Shown: positions 55,369-64,000 of the stretch, in pieces
Numbering within the stretch: position 1 is the first letter of the stretch
Layout: each line of letters starts with the position of its first letter
Source of the DNA: Pelagerythrobacter sp041912895
Lineage (GTDB): Bacteria > Pseudomonadota > Alphaproteobacteria > Sphingomonadales > Sphingomonadaceae
Assembly (NCBI RefSeq): GCF_041912895.1
Contig: NZ_JAYSGI010000001.1
Coordinates: forward strand, 806,001-870,000
DNA length: 64,000 bases
Direction of reading: 5' to 3'
Translations under genes and position numbers: made by a program
The notes under the pieces: model-generated
Seen by the model: the letters and a program-made list of their open reading frames with translations, nothing else
Database searches by the model: none
What the model was told of the DNA's origin: nothing

Positions 55369-56679
55369 ATGGTCCCCCGCTATGCCCGCCCCGACATGTC
55401 CGCGATCTGGGAGCCGGAGGCGCGCTATCGCATCTGGTTCGAGATCGAGGCGCACGCGACCGAGAAGCTGGGCGAACTCGGCGTGGTGCCCGAGAGCGCG
55501 GCGAAGGCGCTGTGGGACTGGTGGGCGACCGATCCGAAGATCGACGTGCCCGCGATCGATGCGATCGAGGCGGTAACCAAGCACGACGTGATCGCCTTCC
55601 TCACCTGGGTTGCCGAGCAGGTGGGCGAGGAGGCGCGCTTCATGCATCAGGGCATGACCAGCTCCGACGTGCTCGACACCACGCTGGGCGTGCAACTCGC
55701 GCGCGCCAGCGACATTTTGCTGGAAGACCTCGACCTGCTGCTCGCCGCGATCCGGCGCCGGGCGGAGGAACACAAGTACACCCCCACGATCGGCCGCAGT
55801 CACGGCATCCACGCCGAGCCGGTGACCTTCGGCCTCAAGCTCGCGCAAGCCTATGCCGAGTTCACCCGGTGCCGCCAGCGGCTCGTCGCCGCACGGGCGG
55901 AAATCGCCACCTGCGCGATCTCGGGCGCGGTGGGCACGTTCGCCAATGTCGATCCGGCGGTGGAGGAGCACGTCGCCGAGCGCCTCGGCCTCGCGGTCGA
56001 GCCGATCTCCACCCAGGTCATCCCGCGCGACCGGCACGCGATGTTCTTCGCTACGCTGGCGGTGATCGCGGGCTCGATCGAGCGCGTCGCGGTCGAGGTG
56101 CGCCACTTGCAGCGCACCGAAGTGCTGGAAGCGGAAGAATACTTCTCGCCCGGGCAGAAGGGCAGCTCGGCGATGCCGCACAAGCGCAACCCGATTCTGA
56201 CCGAAAACCTCACCGGGCAGGCGCGCATGATCCGCGCCTACGCCCTGCCCGCGCTGGAGAACGTCGCGCTGTGGCACGAGCGCGACATCAGCCATTCCTC
56301 GGTCGAACGCTTCATCGGCCCGGACGCGACGATCACGCTCGATTTCGCGCTCGCGCGGCTGACCGGGGTGATCGACAAACTGCTGGTCTATCCCGAGCGG
56401 ATGCAGGCGAATCTCGACCGGATGGGCGGCCTCGTTCATTCGCAGCGCGTACTGCTGGCGCTGACGCAGGCGGGCGTGAGCCGGGAGGACGCTTACCGGC
56501 TGGTGCAGCGCAACGCGATGAAAGTGTGGGAATCGGATGGCAAGCTGTCGCTGCTCGATCTGCTCAAGGCCGACGAGGAAGTCACTGCGGCGCTCAGCCA
56601 AACCGAGTTGGAAGAGAAGTTCGATCTCGAATACCACTTCAAGGAAGTCGATCGCGTGTTCGACCGGGTGTTCGGTTAG
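55369..56679 (+). CDS. purB: Adenylosuccinate lyase
   Basis: A 436-residue enzyme acting twice in purine synthesis (SAICAR to AICAR, adenylosuccinate to AMP). The fumarase-superfamily signature is GSSAMPHKRNP; the MTSSDVLDTTLGVQL and GRSHGIHAEPVTFGLK motifs carry catalytic residues. The start MVPRYARPDMSAIWEPEARY is preferred over an ATG four codons upstream, because family proteins begin there and GGAG lies 6 bases before it. Confidence 0.97.
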   Translation: MVPRYARPDMSAIWEPEARYRIWFEIEAHATEKLGELGVVPESAAKALWDWWATDPKIDVPAIDAIEAVTKHDVIAFLTWVAEQVGEEARFMHQGMTSSDVLDTTLGVQLARASDILLEDLDLLLAAIRRRAEEHKYTPTIGRSHGIHAEPVTFGLKLAQAYAEFTRCRQRLVAARAEIATCAISGAVGTFANVDPAVEEHVAERLGLAVEPISTQVIPRDRHAMFFATLAVIAGSIERVAVEVRHLQRTEVLEAEEYFSPGQKGSSAMPHKRNPILTENLTGQARMIRAYALPALENVALWHERDISHSSVERFIGPDATITLDFALARLTGVIDKLLVYPERMQANLDRMGGLVHSQRVLLALTQAGVSREDAYRLVQRNAMKVWESDGKLSLLDLLKADEEVTAALSQTELEEKFDLEYHFKEVDRVFDRVFG

Positions 56680-56745
56680 GTTCTTCCCTTGGATTGCCAA
56701 GGCGACTAGCATCGCGCAGTCGAAAACCGGGGAACGAGGCGAAAC

Positions 56746-57174
56746 ATGCAAGTCGTAAGAACGATCGTCTGGGTGCTGCTGCTGGCGGCGCTGCTGGTGT
56801 TCTCCGCGTTCAACTGGACGCCGGTGGAAGTGAAGATCTGGACCAATCTGGTGCTGGAGACCAAGATCCCCGCGCTGGTGATCGTCTCATTCCTGCTCGG
56901 GCTGGTGCCGATGTGGTTGCTGCATCAGGGCACGCGCTGGCGGCTGAAGCGGCGGATCGGCTCGCTCGAGACCGCGCACCGCACCGCGGTGGCCAACGCC
57001 GACCGGCACGATGCGGTGACCACGCCTGGCACCACTGCTGCAGCGACCCCGGCGGAAGTCGACAGCGGCTTCGCGGTCGATCCGGCTCCGCCACCGGCCG
57101 CTGTGCCACACCCGGCCCCTGCCGCGTCGGACATCCCGCCGGGCGATCCGCGCGATCCCAAAGACCGCCTGTGA
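56746..57174 (+). CDS. LapA-domain (DUF1049) inner-membrane protein
   Basis: A 142-residue protein with two membrane helices (VVRTIVWVLLLAALLVFSAF and LVIVSFLLGLVPMWLLHQGT) and the NWTPVEVKIW inter-helix motif of LapA/LapB-type assembly proteins, then a basic and Pro/Ala/Asp-rich cytoplasmic tail. LapA with LapB controls LPS amount in enterics; lapB is not adjacent here. Its stop overlaps the GTG start of pyrF. Confidence 0.88.
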   Translation: MQVVRTIVWVLLLAALLVFSAFNWTPVEVKIWTNLVLETKIPALVIVSFLLGLVPMWLLHQGTRWRLKRRIGSLETAHRTAVANADRHDAVTTPGTTAAATPAEVDSGFAVDPAPPPAAVPHPAPAASDIPPGDPRDPKDRL

Positions 57175-57857
57175 CCAATCCCGTCTATCTCGCTCTCGAC
57201 CTGCCGCAGCTCGATGCGGCCAAGGCGCTGGCCGGAAGGGTCAAATCGCACGTCGGCGGGATCAAGCTGGGGCTCGAATTCTTTTGCGCGCACGGGCACC
57301 ACGGGGTGCACGAGATCGCGCACCTCGGCCTGCCGGTGTTCCTCGACCTCAAGCTGCACGACATCCCGAACACCGTCGCCGGAGCGATGCAGGCGATCCA
57401 CGTGCTCGAACCCGCGATCGTCACCGTCCACGCCAGCGGCGGACGCGCGATGATGGAGGATGCCAAGGCCGCCGCCTCGAACGGCACGAAAGTCGTGGCG
57501 GTGACGATGCTGACCAGCATGGACGACCGCGATCTCGACCGCACCGGTGTGAAGGGCAATGCGCACGAACAGGTCATGCGGCTGGCCGAGTTGGCCGAAG
57601 CCGCCGGGCTCGACGGGATCGTCTGCTCGGGGCAGGAGGTCGGCGCGGTGCGCAAGCAGTGGAAGGAAGGCTTCTTCGTCGTCCCCGGCCTGCGCCTGCC
57701 GGGCAATGGCGAGAACAACGCGAACGGCGATCAGAAGCGCGTCGTCACCCCGCGCCAGGCGCGCGACGACGGGGCGAGCGTGCTCGTCGTCGGCCGCCCG
57801 ATCAGCCGCGCGGAAGACCCGGTGGCAGCGGCGCGCGCGATCGAGGCGACGCTTTGA
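57171..57857 (+). CDS. pyrF: Orotidine 5'-phosphate decarboxylase
   Basis: A 228-residue TIM-barrel enzyme making UMP. The catalytic charge network lies in FLDLKLHDIPNTV; VVPGLRLPGNGENNANGDQKRVVTP and GASVLVVGRPISRAEDP bind the phosphate. Starts at GTG 57171 overlapping the lapA stop (GTGA), and its stop overlaps the next gene's TTG start. Confidence 0.96.
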   Translation: MTNPVYLALDLPQLDAAKALAGRVKSHVGGIKLGLEFFCAHGHHGVHEIAHLGLPVFLDLKLHDIPNTVAGAMQAIHVLEPAIVTVHASGGRAMMEDAKAAASNGTKVVAVTMLTSMDDRDLDRTGVKGNAHEQVMRLAELAEAAGLDGIVCSGQEVGAVRKQWKEGFFVVPGLRLPGNGENNANGDQKRVVTPRQARDDGASVLVVGRPISRAEDPVAAARAIEATL

Positions 57858-58360
57858 TATCTATCGAAACGGCATCGCCCGGCGATGCCCCTGCCCTCAA
57901 GCGCATGCTCGAAGCGGCCTATCGCGGCGATTCGGCCCGCCGCGGGTGGAACCATGAAGCCGACATCCTCGACGACGAGCGGGTAACGCCCGATGAGGTC
58001 GCAGGGCTGCTCGCGGACCCGCAGGCCACCATGCTCGTTGCACGCGGCGAGGGCGCCATCGTCGGCTGCGTCGCGGTCACCCGCAAGGAGGCCGCATTGG
58101 CCTATCTCGGCATGCTGTGCGTCGAGCCTGAATTACAGTCCACCGGTCTCGGACGACGCCTGCTCGACGCAGCGGAAGAAAGCGCCCGCAGCCGCGGCAT
58201 CTCGGCGATGGAAATGACCGTCATCGACAGCCGCGACACGCTGATCGCATGGTACGAGCGACGCGGCTACTCGCGCACCGGCGAGGCGCGCCCGTTCCCC
58301 GTGCTGCGCGACCCTCCGCTCACTTTCGCGGTGCTGGAAAAGCCGCTCGCCGCGCCCTAA
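57854..58360 (+). CDS. GNAT-family N-acetyltransferase, TTG start
   Basis: A 168-residue acetyl-CoA-dependent acetyltransferase. YLGMLCVEPELQSTGLGRRL provides the beta-bulge and acetyl-CoA loop (Q/R-x-x-G-x-G/A), and AWYERRGYSRTGE the C-terminal substrate end. The frame begins at TTG (57854) in a TTGA overlap with pyrF, giving LISIETASPGDAPALKRM. The substrate is unknown. It lies between pyrF and trpF in a run with very short gaps. Confidence 0.85.
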   Translation: MISIETASPGDAPALKRMLEAAYRGDSARRGWNHEADILDDERVTPDEVAGLLADPQATMLVARGEGAIVGCVAVTRKEAALAYLGMLCVEPELQSTGLGRRLLDAAEESARSRGISAMEMTVIDSRDTLIAWYERRGYSRTGEARPFPVLRDPPLTFAVLEKPLAAP

Positions 58361-58369
58361 GTGCCGCCA

Positions 58370-59011
58370 ATGGCCGCGACGAAGATCAAGATCTGCGGGA
58401 TCACGGCTCCCGACGCGCTCGAGGCGGCGATCGCCGCGCGGGCGGACTGGTGCGGGCTGGTGTTCTTCCCGCCCTCGCCGCGCAATCTCGCGCCTTCAGA
58501 CGCGCGCGCTCTGGCGGGGCAGGCGGGGCGGCGGATCGGCAAGGTCGGGCTGTTCGTCGATCCTGCCGATGCGCTGCTGGCCGAGGGAGTGGCGGCAGGC
58601 GCGCTCGACGCGATCCAGCTCCACGGTGACGAGACGCCCGCGCGCGCGGCGCAAGTGCGCACCCGCTTCGCCTTACCGGTGTGGAAGGTGATCGCGGTCT
58701 CCTCCGCCGCTGATGTCGCCCGCGCGGAACTGTATCGCGGCGCGGTGGACACGATCCTGTTCGACGCGCGCACGCCGAAAGGCGCGGATCGTCCCGGCGG
58801 CATGGGCTTGCGCTTCGACTGGTCGTTGCTTGCGGCCTATCGCGGCGCGCTGCCGTGGGGGCTCGCCGGTGGGCTGACGCCCGAAAATGTCGCCCAGGCG
58901 GTGGCGCTCACCGGCGCGCCACTGGTCGATACCTCGTCGGGCGTTGAACGCGCGCCGGGGATCAAGGACCTGGGCAAGATCGCCGCGTTCTGCGCCGCCG
59001 CGCGCGCCTGA
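58370..59011 (+). CDS. trpF: Phosphoribosylanthranilate isomerase
   Basis: A 213-residue TIM-barrel enzyme of tryptophan synthesis. TKIKICGIT carries the catalytic Cys, WCGLVFFPPSPRNLAP the next strand, LFDARTPKGADRPGGMGLRFDW the catalytic Asp loop and LAGGLTPENVAQAV the phosphate site. It starts at ATG 58370; a GTG at 58361 directly after the upstream stop is the alternative. Confidence 0.96.
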   Translation: MAATKIKICGITAPDALEAAIAARADWCGLVFFPPSPRNLAPSDARALAGQAGRRIGKVGLFVDPADALLAEGVAAGALDAIQLHGDETPARAAQVRTRFALPVWKVIAVSSAADVARAELYRGAVDTILFDARTPKGADRPGGMGLRFDWSLLAAYRGALPWGLAGGLTPENVAQAVALTGAPLVDTSSGVERAPGIKDLGKIAAFCAAARA

Positions 59012-59084
59012 GCCAAGGCGCGATGCGCGCCACCAAACCTATCGTGTCTCGACTCCGCGCGGCTCGACCGGCATTGGGGGCGCG

Positions 59085-60299
59085 ATGACGAGCAACCCCA
59101 ATTCCTACCGCACCCAGCCCGACGAGCGCGGGCACTTCGGCGACTATGGCGGCCGCTTCGTGGCCGAGACGCTGATGCCGCTGGTGCTCGATCTGGAGCG
59201 CGAATACCGCGCCGCGCAGGCCGATCCGGCGTTCAAGGCGGAATTCGACGACCTGCTGGAGCATTACGTCGGCCGCCCCAGCCCGCTCTATTTCGCCGAG
59301 CGGCTGACCGAGGCACTCGGCGGCGCACAGGTGTGGTTCAAGCGCGACGAACTGAACCACACCGGCGCGCACAAGATCAACAACTGCATCGGGCAGATCC
59401 TGCTCGCGATCCGCATGGGCAAGACCCGGATCATCGCCGAGACCGGCGCAGGCCAGCACGGCGTCGCCACCGCCACCGTCTGCGCGCGCTTCGGCCTCCC
59501 GTGCACGGTGTTCATGGGCGCGGAGGACGTGCGGCGGCAATCGCCCAACGTGTTCCGCATGAAGCTGCTCGGCGCCGAAGTCCGTCCCGTCACCGCCGGG
59601 CGCGGTACGCTCAAGGACGCGATGAACGAGGCGCTGCGCGACTGGGTCGCGAACGTCCACGACACCTTCTACATAATCGGCACCGCGGCGGGCCCGCATC
59701 CCTACCCGGAACTGGTGCGCGATTTCCAGAGCGTGATCGGCAAGGAAGCGCGCGAACAGATGCTCGGCCGCACCGGCCGCCTGCCCGACCTGCTGGTGGC
59801 GGCGATCGGCGGCGGATCGAACGCGCTGGGGCTGTTCCACCCCTTCCTCGACGATGCGGACGTGAAGATGCTCGGCGTCGAGGCGGCAGGCCACGGTCTC
59901 GACGGCAACGAGCACGCGGCCAGCCTGCTCGGCGGCTTCCCCGGCGTGCTCCACGGCAACAGGACCTATCTGTTGCAGGATGAGGACGGCCAGATCACCG
60001 AGGGCCACTCGATCAGCGCTGGGCTGGACTATCCCGGAATCGGGCCGGAACACGCGTGGCTGAAGGACACGGGCCGGGTCGAATACACCGCCGTGACCGA
60101 CGACGAGGCGCTGGAGGCTTTCCAACTCCTGTGCCGCACCGAGGGCATCATCCCCGCACTCGAACCGAGCCACGCCATCGCGGCGGTGGCGAAACGCGCG
60201 AAGGAGATGAACCGCGATCAGATCATCCTCGCCAACCTCTGCGGGCGGGGCGACAAGGACATCTTCACCGTGGCTGAAAAGCTAGGAGTGGAGATGTGA
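59085..60299 (+). CDS. trpB: Tryptophan synthase beta subunit
   Basis: A 404-residue PLP enzyme condensing indole and serine. The PLP Lys is Lys97 in NHTGAHKINNC; AETGAGQHGVA and AAIGGGSNALGLF bind the cofactor phosphate. Normal length and complete. The stop overlaps the GTG of a small membrane ORF that separates it from trpA. Confidence 0.98.
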   Translation: MTSNPNSYRTQPDERGHFGDYGGRFVAETLMPLVLDLEREYRAAQADPAFKAEFDDLLEHYVGRPSPLYFAERLTEALGGAQVWFKRDELNHTGAHKINNCIGQILLAIRMGKTRIIAETGAGQHGVATATVCARFGLPCTVFMGAEDVRRQSPNVFRMKLLGAEVRPVTAGRGTLKDAMNEALRDWVANVHDTFYIIGTAAGPHPYPELVRDFQSVIGKEAREQMLGRTGRLPDLLVAAIGGGSNALGLFHPFLDDADVKMLGVEAAGHGLDGNEHAASLLGGFPGVLHGNRTYLLQDEDGQITEGHSISAGLDYPGIGPEHAWLKDTGRVEYTAVTDDEALEAFQLLCRTEGIIPALEPSHAIAAVAKRAKEMNRDQIILANLCGRGDKDIFTVAEKLGVEM

Positions 60300-60481
60300 G
60301 TCCACCAGTCCGACAGGGGATAGAGTCCGGATTGCTGGCTGCAGTCCTCGTCTTCATACTGAGTATTGCATTCGCATATATGTCAGAAGCTGCAATCGAT
60401 CCGAACAAGGAAATGGCTCGCTCGCTGGTCTTTGCGCTCATTTTTGGTGTGTTGGGATGGCGTCGTGCTAACCATGACTGA
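60296..60481 (+). CDS. Small two-helix membrane ORF wedged between trpB and trpA
   Basis: A 61-residue product from GTG 60296 (GTGA overlap with the trpB stop), ending eight bases inside trpA. It has two hydrophobic segments, SGLLAAVLVFILSIAFAYM and RSLVFALIFGVLGW, joined by an acidic turn (SEAAIDPNKE). Base composition is unlike the flanks: about 52% G+C over 60301-60480 against clearly higher neighbouring genes, with A/T-ending codons. No family is recognised. It looks like a late insertion that kept translational coupling through the operon. Confidence 0.65.
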   Translation: MSPPVRQGIESGLLAAVLVFILSIAFAYMSEAAIDPNKEMARSLVFALIFGVLGWRRANHD

Positions 60482-61271
60482 TCGCGTCTCCACCGCCTTC
60501 GCCAAGCCCCACCCCGCTCTCGTCGCGTTCATCACCGCGGGCGACGGCGACACCGCGGCCAATCTCGACGCGCTCGTCGCGGGCGGCGCGGATGTGATCG
60601 AGTTGGGGATGCCATTTACAGATCCGATGGCCGATGGCCCCGCGATCCAGCAAGCGAATATCCGTTCGCTCGGCGCGGGAACGACCACCGCCGAGGTGCT
60701 GCGGATCGCCGCCGGGTTCCGCGAGCGCCACCCCGACGTGCCGCTGGTGCTGATGGGCTATGCCAACCCGATGGTGCGGCGTGGGGCGGAGTGGTTCGCC
60801 ACCGCCGCGAAGGACGCGGGCGTCGATGGAGTGATCTGTGTCGACATTCCTCCCGAGGAGGACGAGGCGCTCGGCCCCGCGCTGCGCGCCGCCGGGATCG
60901 CCCCGATCCGTCTCGCCACGCCCACCACCGATGCGAAGCGCCTGCCGCAGGTGCTCGAAGGCTCGGACGGGTTCCTCTACTACGTCTCGGTCGCGGGGAT
61001 CACCGGCAAGCAGCAGGCCGTGCAGGGCTCGATCGACGAGGCGGTGGCACGGCTCAAGGCCGCGACCGAGCTGCCCGTAGCGGTCGGCTTCGGCGTGCGC
61101 ACGCCCGAACAGGCGGCCGCAATCGCCCGCGTGGCGGACGGCGTGGTGGTCGGCTCCGCGCTGGTCGAACTGGTCGGCGAGCATGGCGGCGATGCGCCGC
61201 GTCACTTGCGCGACCTGACCGAAAAACTTGCCAAGGCGGTGCATTCGGCGGCAAGGGCCGACCATGAATAG
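60474..61271 (+). CDS. trpA: Tryptophan synthase alpha subunit
   Basis: A 265-residue TIM-barrel enzyme that cleaves indole-glycerol phosphate. The catalytic Glu43 is in VIELGMPFTDPMADGP and the Asp in VICVDIPPEE; SVAGITGKQ and GFGVRTPEQAA are phosphate-binding strands. It begins MTDRVSTAFAKPHPALVAFI. The start lies inside the small membrane ORF's last codons (8-base overlap). Confidence 0.97.
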   Translation: MTDRVSTAFAKPHPALVAFITAGDGDTAANLDALVAGGADVIELGMPFTDPMADGPAIQQANIRSLGAGTTTAEVLRIAAGFRERHPDVPLVLMGYANPMVRRGAEWFATAAKDAGVDGVICVDIPPEEDEALGPALRAAGIAPIRLATPTTDAKRLPQVLEGSDGFLYYVSVAGITGKQQAVQGSIDEAVARLKAATELPVAVGFGVRTPEQAAAIARVADGVVVGSALVELVGEHGGDAPRHLRDLTEKLAKAVHSAARADHE

Positions 61272-61280
61272 GTATCTGGC

Positions 61281-62129
61281 ATGAACTGGTTCACCCGCGT
61301 CCGCAATTCGCTGCCCTTCGTGGCCAAGCGCACCACCGAGGAAACGCTGTGGGTCAAGTGCCCCGGCTGTTCCGAAATGCTGTTCACCAAGGAATACGAG
61401 GAAAACCTCAAGGTCTGCCCGCGCTGCGGCCATCACGGCCGGATCGGCGCGGACGAGCGGCTGAGCCAGGTGCTCGACGACGGGTTCGACCTGCTCAAGC
61501 AGCCCGAGGTGGCCGAAGACCCGCTCAAGTTCCGCGATACCAAAAAGTATCCCGACCGGCTGAAGCAGGCGCGCGCGAAGAACCCGCACAAGGATGCGTT
61601 CTCGGTCGGTTCGGGCACGATCGAGGGGCACCCGGCGGTCGTCGGGGTGCAGGATTTTGGTTTCATGGGCGGCAGCATGGGCATGGCGGTGGGCACCGCC
61701 TTCGTGCAGGGCGCCGAGCGCGCGCTGGAGCGCGGGTGCGGCTATATCGTCGTCACCGCGGCGGGCGGCGCGCGGATGCAGGAAGGCATTCTCAGCCTGA
61801 TGCAGATGCCCAAGGCGACCGTGATGACGCGCCGCCTGAGAGAGGCCGGCCTGCCCTATATCGTCGTGCTGACCGACCCCACCACCGGCGGCGTCACCGC
61901 CAGCTACGCGATGCTGGGCGACGTGCAGATCGCCGAGCCGGGCGCGCTGATCGGCTTCGCGGGCCAGCGCGTGATCCAGGATACGATCCGCGAGAAGCTT
62001 CCCGAAGGCTTCCAGCGCGCGGAATACCTGCACCAGCACGGCATGGTCGACATGGTGGTCGACCGCCACGATCTGCGCGCGACGCTGGCGAACGTGCTGG
62101 ATTACTTGCAGCCCGCGAAGGCGGCGTGA
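61281..62129 (+). CDS. accD: Acetyl-CoA carboxylase carboxyltransferase subunit beta
   Basis: A 282-residue AccD with the N-terminal zinc ribbon (CPGCSEMLF and CPRCGHHGRIGADER) and the crotonase-like domain (GFMGGSMGMAVGTAF, AAGGARMQEGILSLMQM, DPTTGGVTASYAMLGD, GQRVIQDTIREKLPEGFQ). It forms the transcarboxylase with AccA, 32 kb away. It lies nine bases after trpA in the classical trpFBA-accD-folC order. Confidence 0.97.
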   Translation: MNWFTRVRNSLPFVAKRTTEETLWVKCPGCSEMLFTKEYEENLKVCPRCGHHGRIGADERLSQVLDDGFDLLKQPEVAEDPLKFRDTKKYPDRLKQARAKNPHKDAFSVGSGTIEGHPAVVGVQDFGFMGGSMGMAVGTAFVQGAERALERGCGYIVVTAAGGARMQEGILSLMQMPKATVMTRRLREAGLPYIVVLTDPTTGGVTASYAMLGDVQIAEPGALIGFAGQRVIQDTIREKLPEGFQRAEYLHQHGMVDMVVDRHDLRATLANVLDYLQPAKAA

Positions 62130-62136
62130 GCCAAGC

Positions 62137-62262
62137 ATCCTCCCCGGCACGGGGAGGGGGACCAGCCGCAGGCTGGTGGAGGGGCAGGTCGCAAAGGCTC
62201 GTCACAGCCAAGGTGCGGAGCGCGGCATGTGCCCCTGCACCCCTCCCCCGCTCGGGGAGGAT
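62137..62262. repeat. 126-base element with 23-base terminal inverted repeats between accD and folC
   Basis: Left end (62137-62159) begins ATCCTCCCCGGC and ends GGGGAGGGG; the right end (62240-62262) is its inverted copy, matching at 19 of 23 positions, with the four differences at the centre of each arm. Each end is itself a small CTCCCC/GGGGAG hairpin. Inside, CCAGCC-GCA-GGCTGG forms another stem. This is the structure of a REP/MITE-like intergenic palindromic element. Its right end supplies GGGGAGG directly before the folC ATG. Confidence 0.7.
62254..62260 (+). promoter_or_regulatory. folC Shine-Dalgarno formed by the repeat's terminus
   Basis: GGGGAGG lies two bases before the folC ATG (62263) and belongs to the inverted repeat. 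If the repeat folds, this site would be paired with CTCCCC of the same arm or with the distant left arm, which could lower folC translation. The spacing is short for an SD site. Confidence 0.5.
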
Positions 62263-63548
<1,286 letters not shown>

Positions 63549-63552
<4 letters not shown>

Positions 63553-64000
63553 ACCGGCGGGTCAGCCCGCGCATCGCCCTCACCCACTTCGCCGGCGGTG
63601 CCCATCGCAGCGTCGACCAGCCCGGTGCGCATCATCCACCAGAACAGCACGATGCCCGGCAGCGCGAGCACGGTGGTCAGCAGGTAGAAATCGACATAGC
63701 CGAACGTCTCGATCAAGCTGCCCGCGGTGGTGCCGGTCAGCAACCGCCCGACGATGCTCGCCCCCGCACTGATGAGCGCGTATTGCGCGGCGGTGAAGCG
63801 CAGATCGCACAGCGCCGAGAAATAGGCGACCACGACCACCCCGCCATAGCCGCTGGCGAAGTTCTCGAAGCCGATCGCGCCCGCCATGCCGAGGTTGCTC
63901 TTGCCGATCGCGGCGAGCCCGGCGAAGCTGAGGTTGGAGATTGCCATCAGGATCAGCGCGATCAGCACCGATCGCTTGAGGCCGAGCCGGGCGTAAAGAA
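63549..64000 (-). CDS. AmpG-like MFS permease, 5' end outside the window
   Basis: The C-terminal 150 codons of a membrane transporter, open to the right edge. The visible segment includes LGMAGAIGFENFASGYGGVVVVAYFSAL, which fits AmpG muropeptide permeases (GFEN-FASG-G and CDLRFTAAQYALISAGAS following). Several hydrophobic helices follow, with an acidic tail. AmpG imports anhydromuropeptides for recycling, which fits the AmgK/MurU-like pair at 13-14 kb. It converges with folC, overlapping by four bases. Confidence 0.85.

Overview
The window is a 64 kb piece of high-G+C, gene-dense chromosome from an alphaproteobacterium. Gene content and order point to Sphingomonadales, probably the Erythrobacteraceae. 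The markers are a DivL-type pseudo-histidine kinase next to tsaE and addAB, an F0-only ATP synthase operon (I-a-c-b'-b) without F1 genes, the trpFBA-accD-folC block, xerD beside aroKB, and a YdbH/YnbE/YdbL envelope operon. It is almost entirely core genome. I see no prophage, transposase, CRISPR array or rRNA. The species assignment is inference from family-level recognition, not from a database search.

Layout. 1-6.4 kb: 3' end of nadK, tRNA-Asn, secA, a small exported protein, argJ and an inositol-monophosphatase-family gene, and trxA. 6.4-19 kb: a long minus-strand run (ahcY, divL, tsaE, an AmgK-like kinase, a MurU-like nucleotidyltransferase, addB, addA), largely joined by 4-8 base overlaps. 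A 20-base perfect palindrome lies upstream of ahcY. 19-26.4 kb: small stress, envelope and regulatory genes (peroxiredoxin, an A+T-rich orphan lipoprotein, a cold-shock protein, folE, a phospholipase D family protein, hemerythrin, a zincin, PilZ, tRNA-Arg, a Nudix hydrolase, two Flp pilins). 26.4-35 kb: an M48 protease, accA, xerD and a large exported protein with a tiny membrane protein ahead of it, then divergent aroK-aroB and a peptide transporter.

35-44 kb: a tightly packed minus-strand run from scpA (methylmalonyl-CoA mutase) to csaA. It holds bioB and pccA, so biotin synthesis, a biotin-dependent carboxylase and the B12-dependent mutase of propionyl-CoA catabolism lie together. Between them are a DMT transporter, a heme-dependent N-demethylase family protein, a DUF4160/DUF2442 pair and a 37-codon micro-ORF locked between its neighbours by ATGA junctions. 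44-50.5 kb: rpsA with a strong terminator, gloB, small enzymes and the F0 operon. 50.5-54.5 kb: the YdbL-YnbE-YdbH operon, likely for phospholipid transport between membranes. 54.5-64 kb: radC, purB, lapA, pyrF, a GNAT gene, trpF, trpB, a small low-G+C membrane ORF, trpA, accD, a 126-base inverted-repeat element reaching to the folC start codon, folC, and the 3' end of an AmpG-like transporter.

Best leads for something undescribed: three translationally coupled micro-genes (31699-31839, 41166-41279, 60296-60481), the DUF4160/DUF2442 insertion between bioB and pccA, the inverted-repeat element abutting folC, and the A+T-rich lipoprotein at 19765. The Tyr-for-His DivL and the YdbH system are known families, worth noting but not new.
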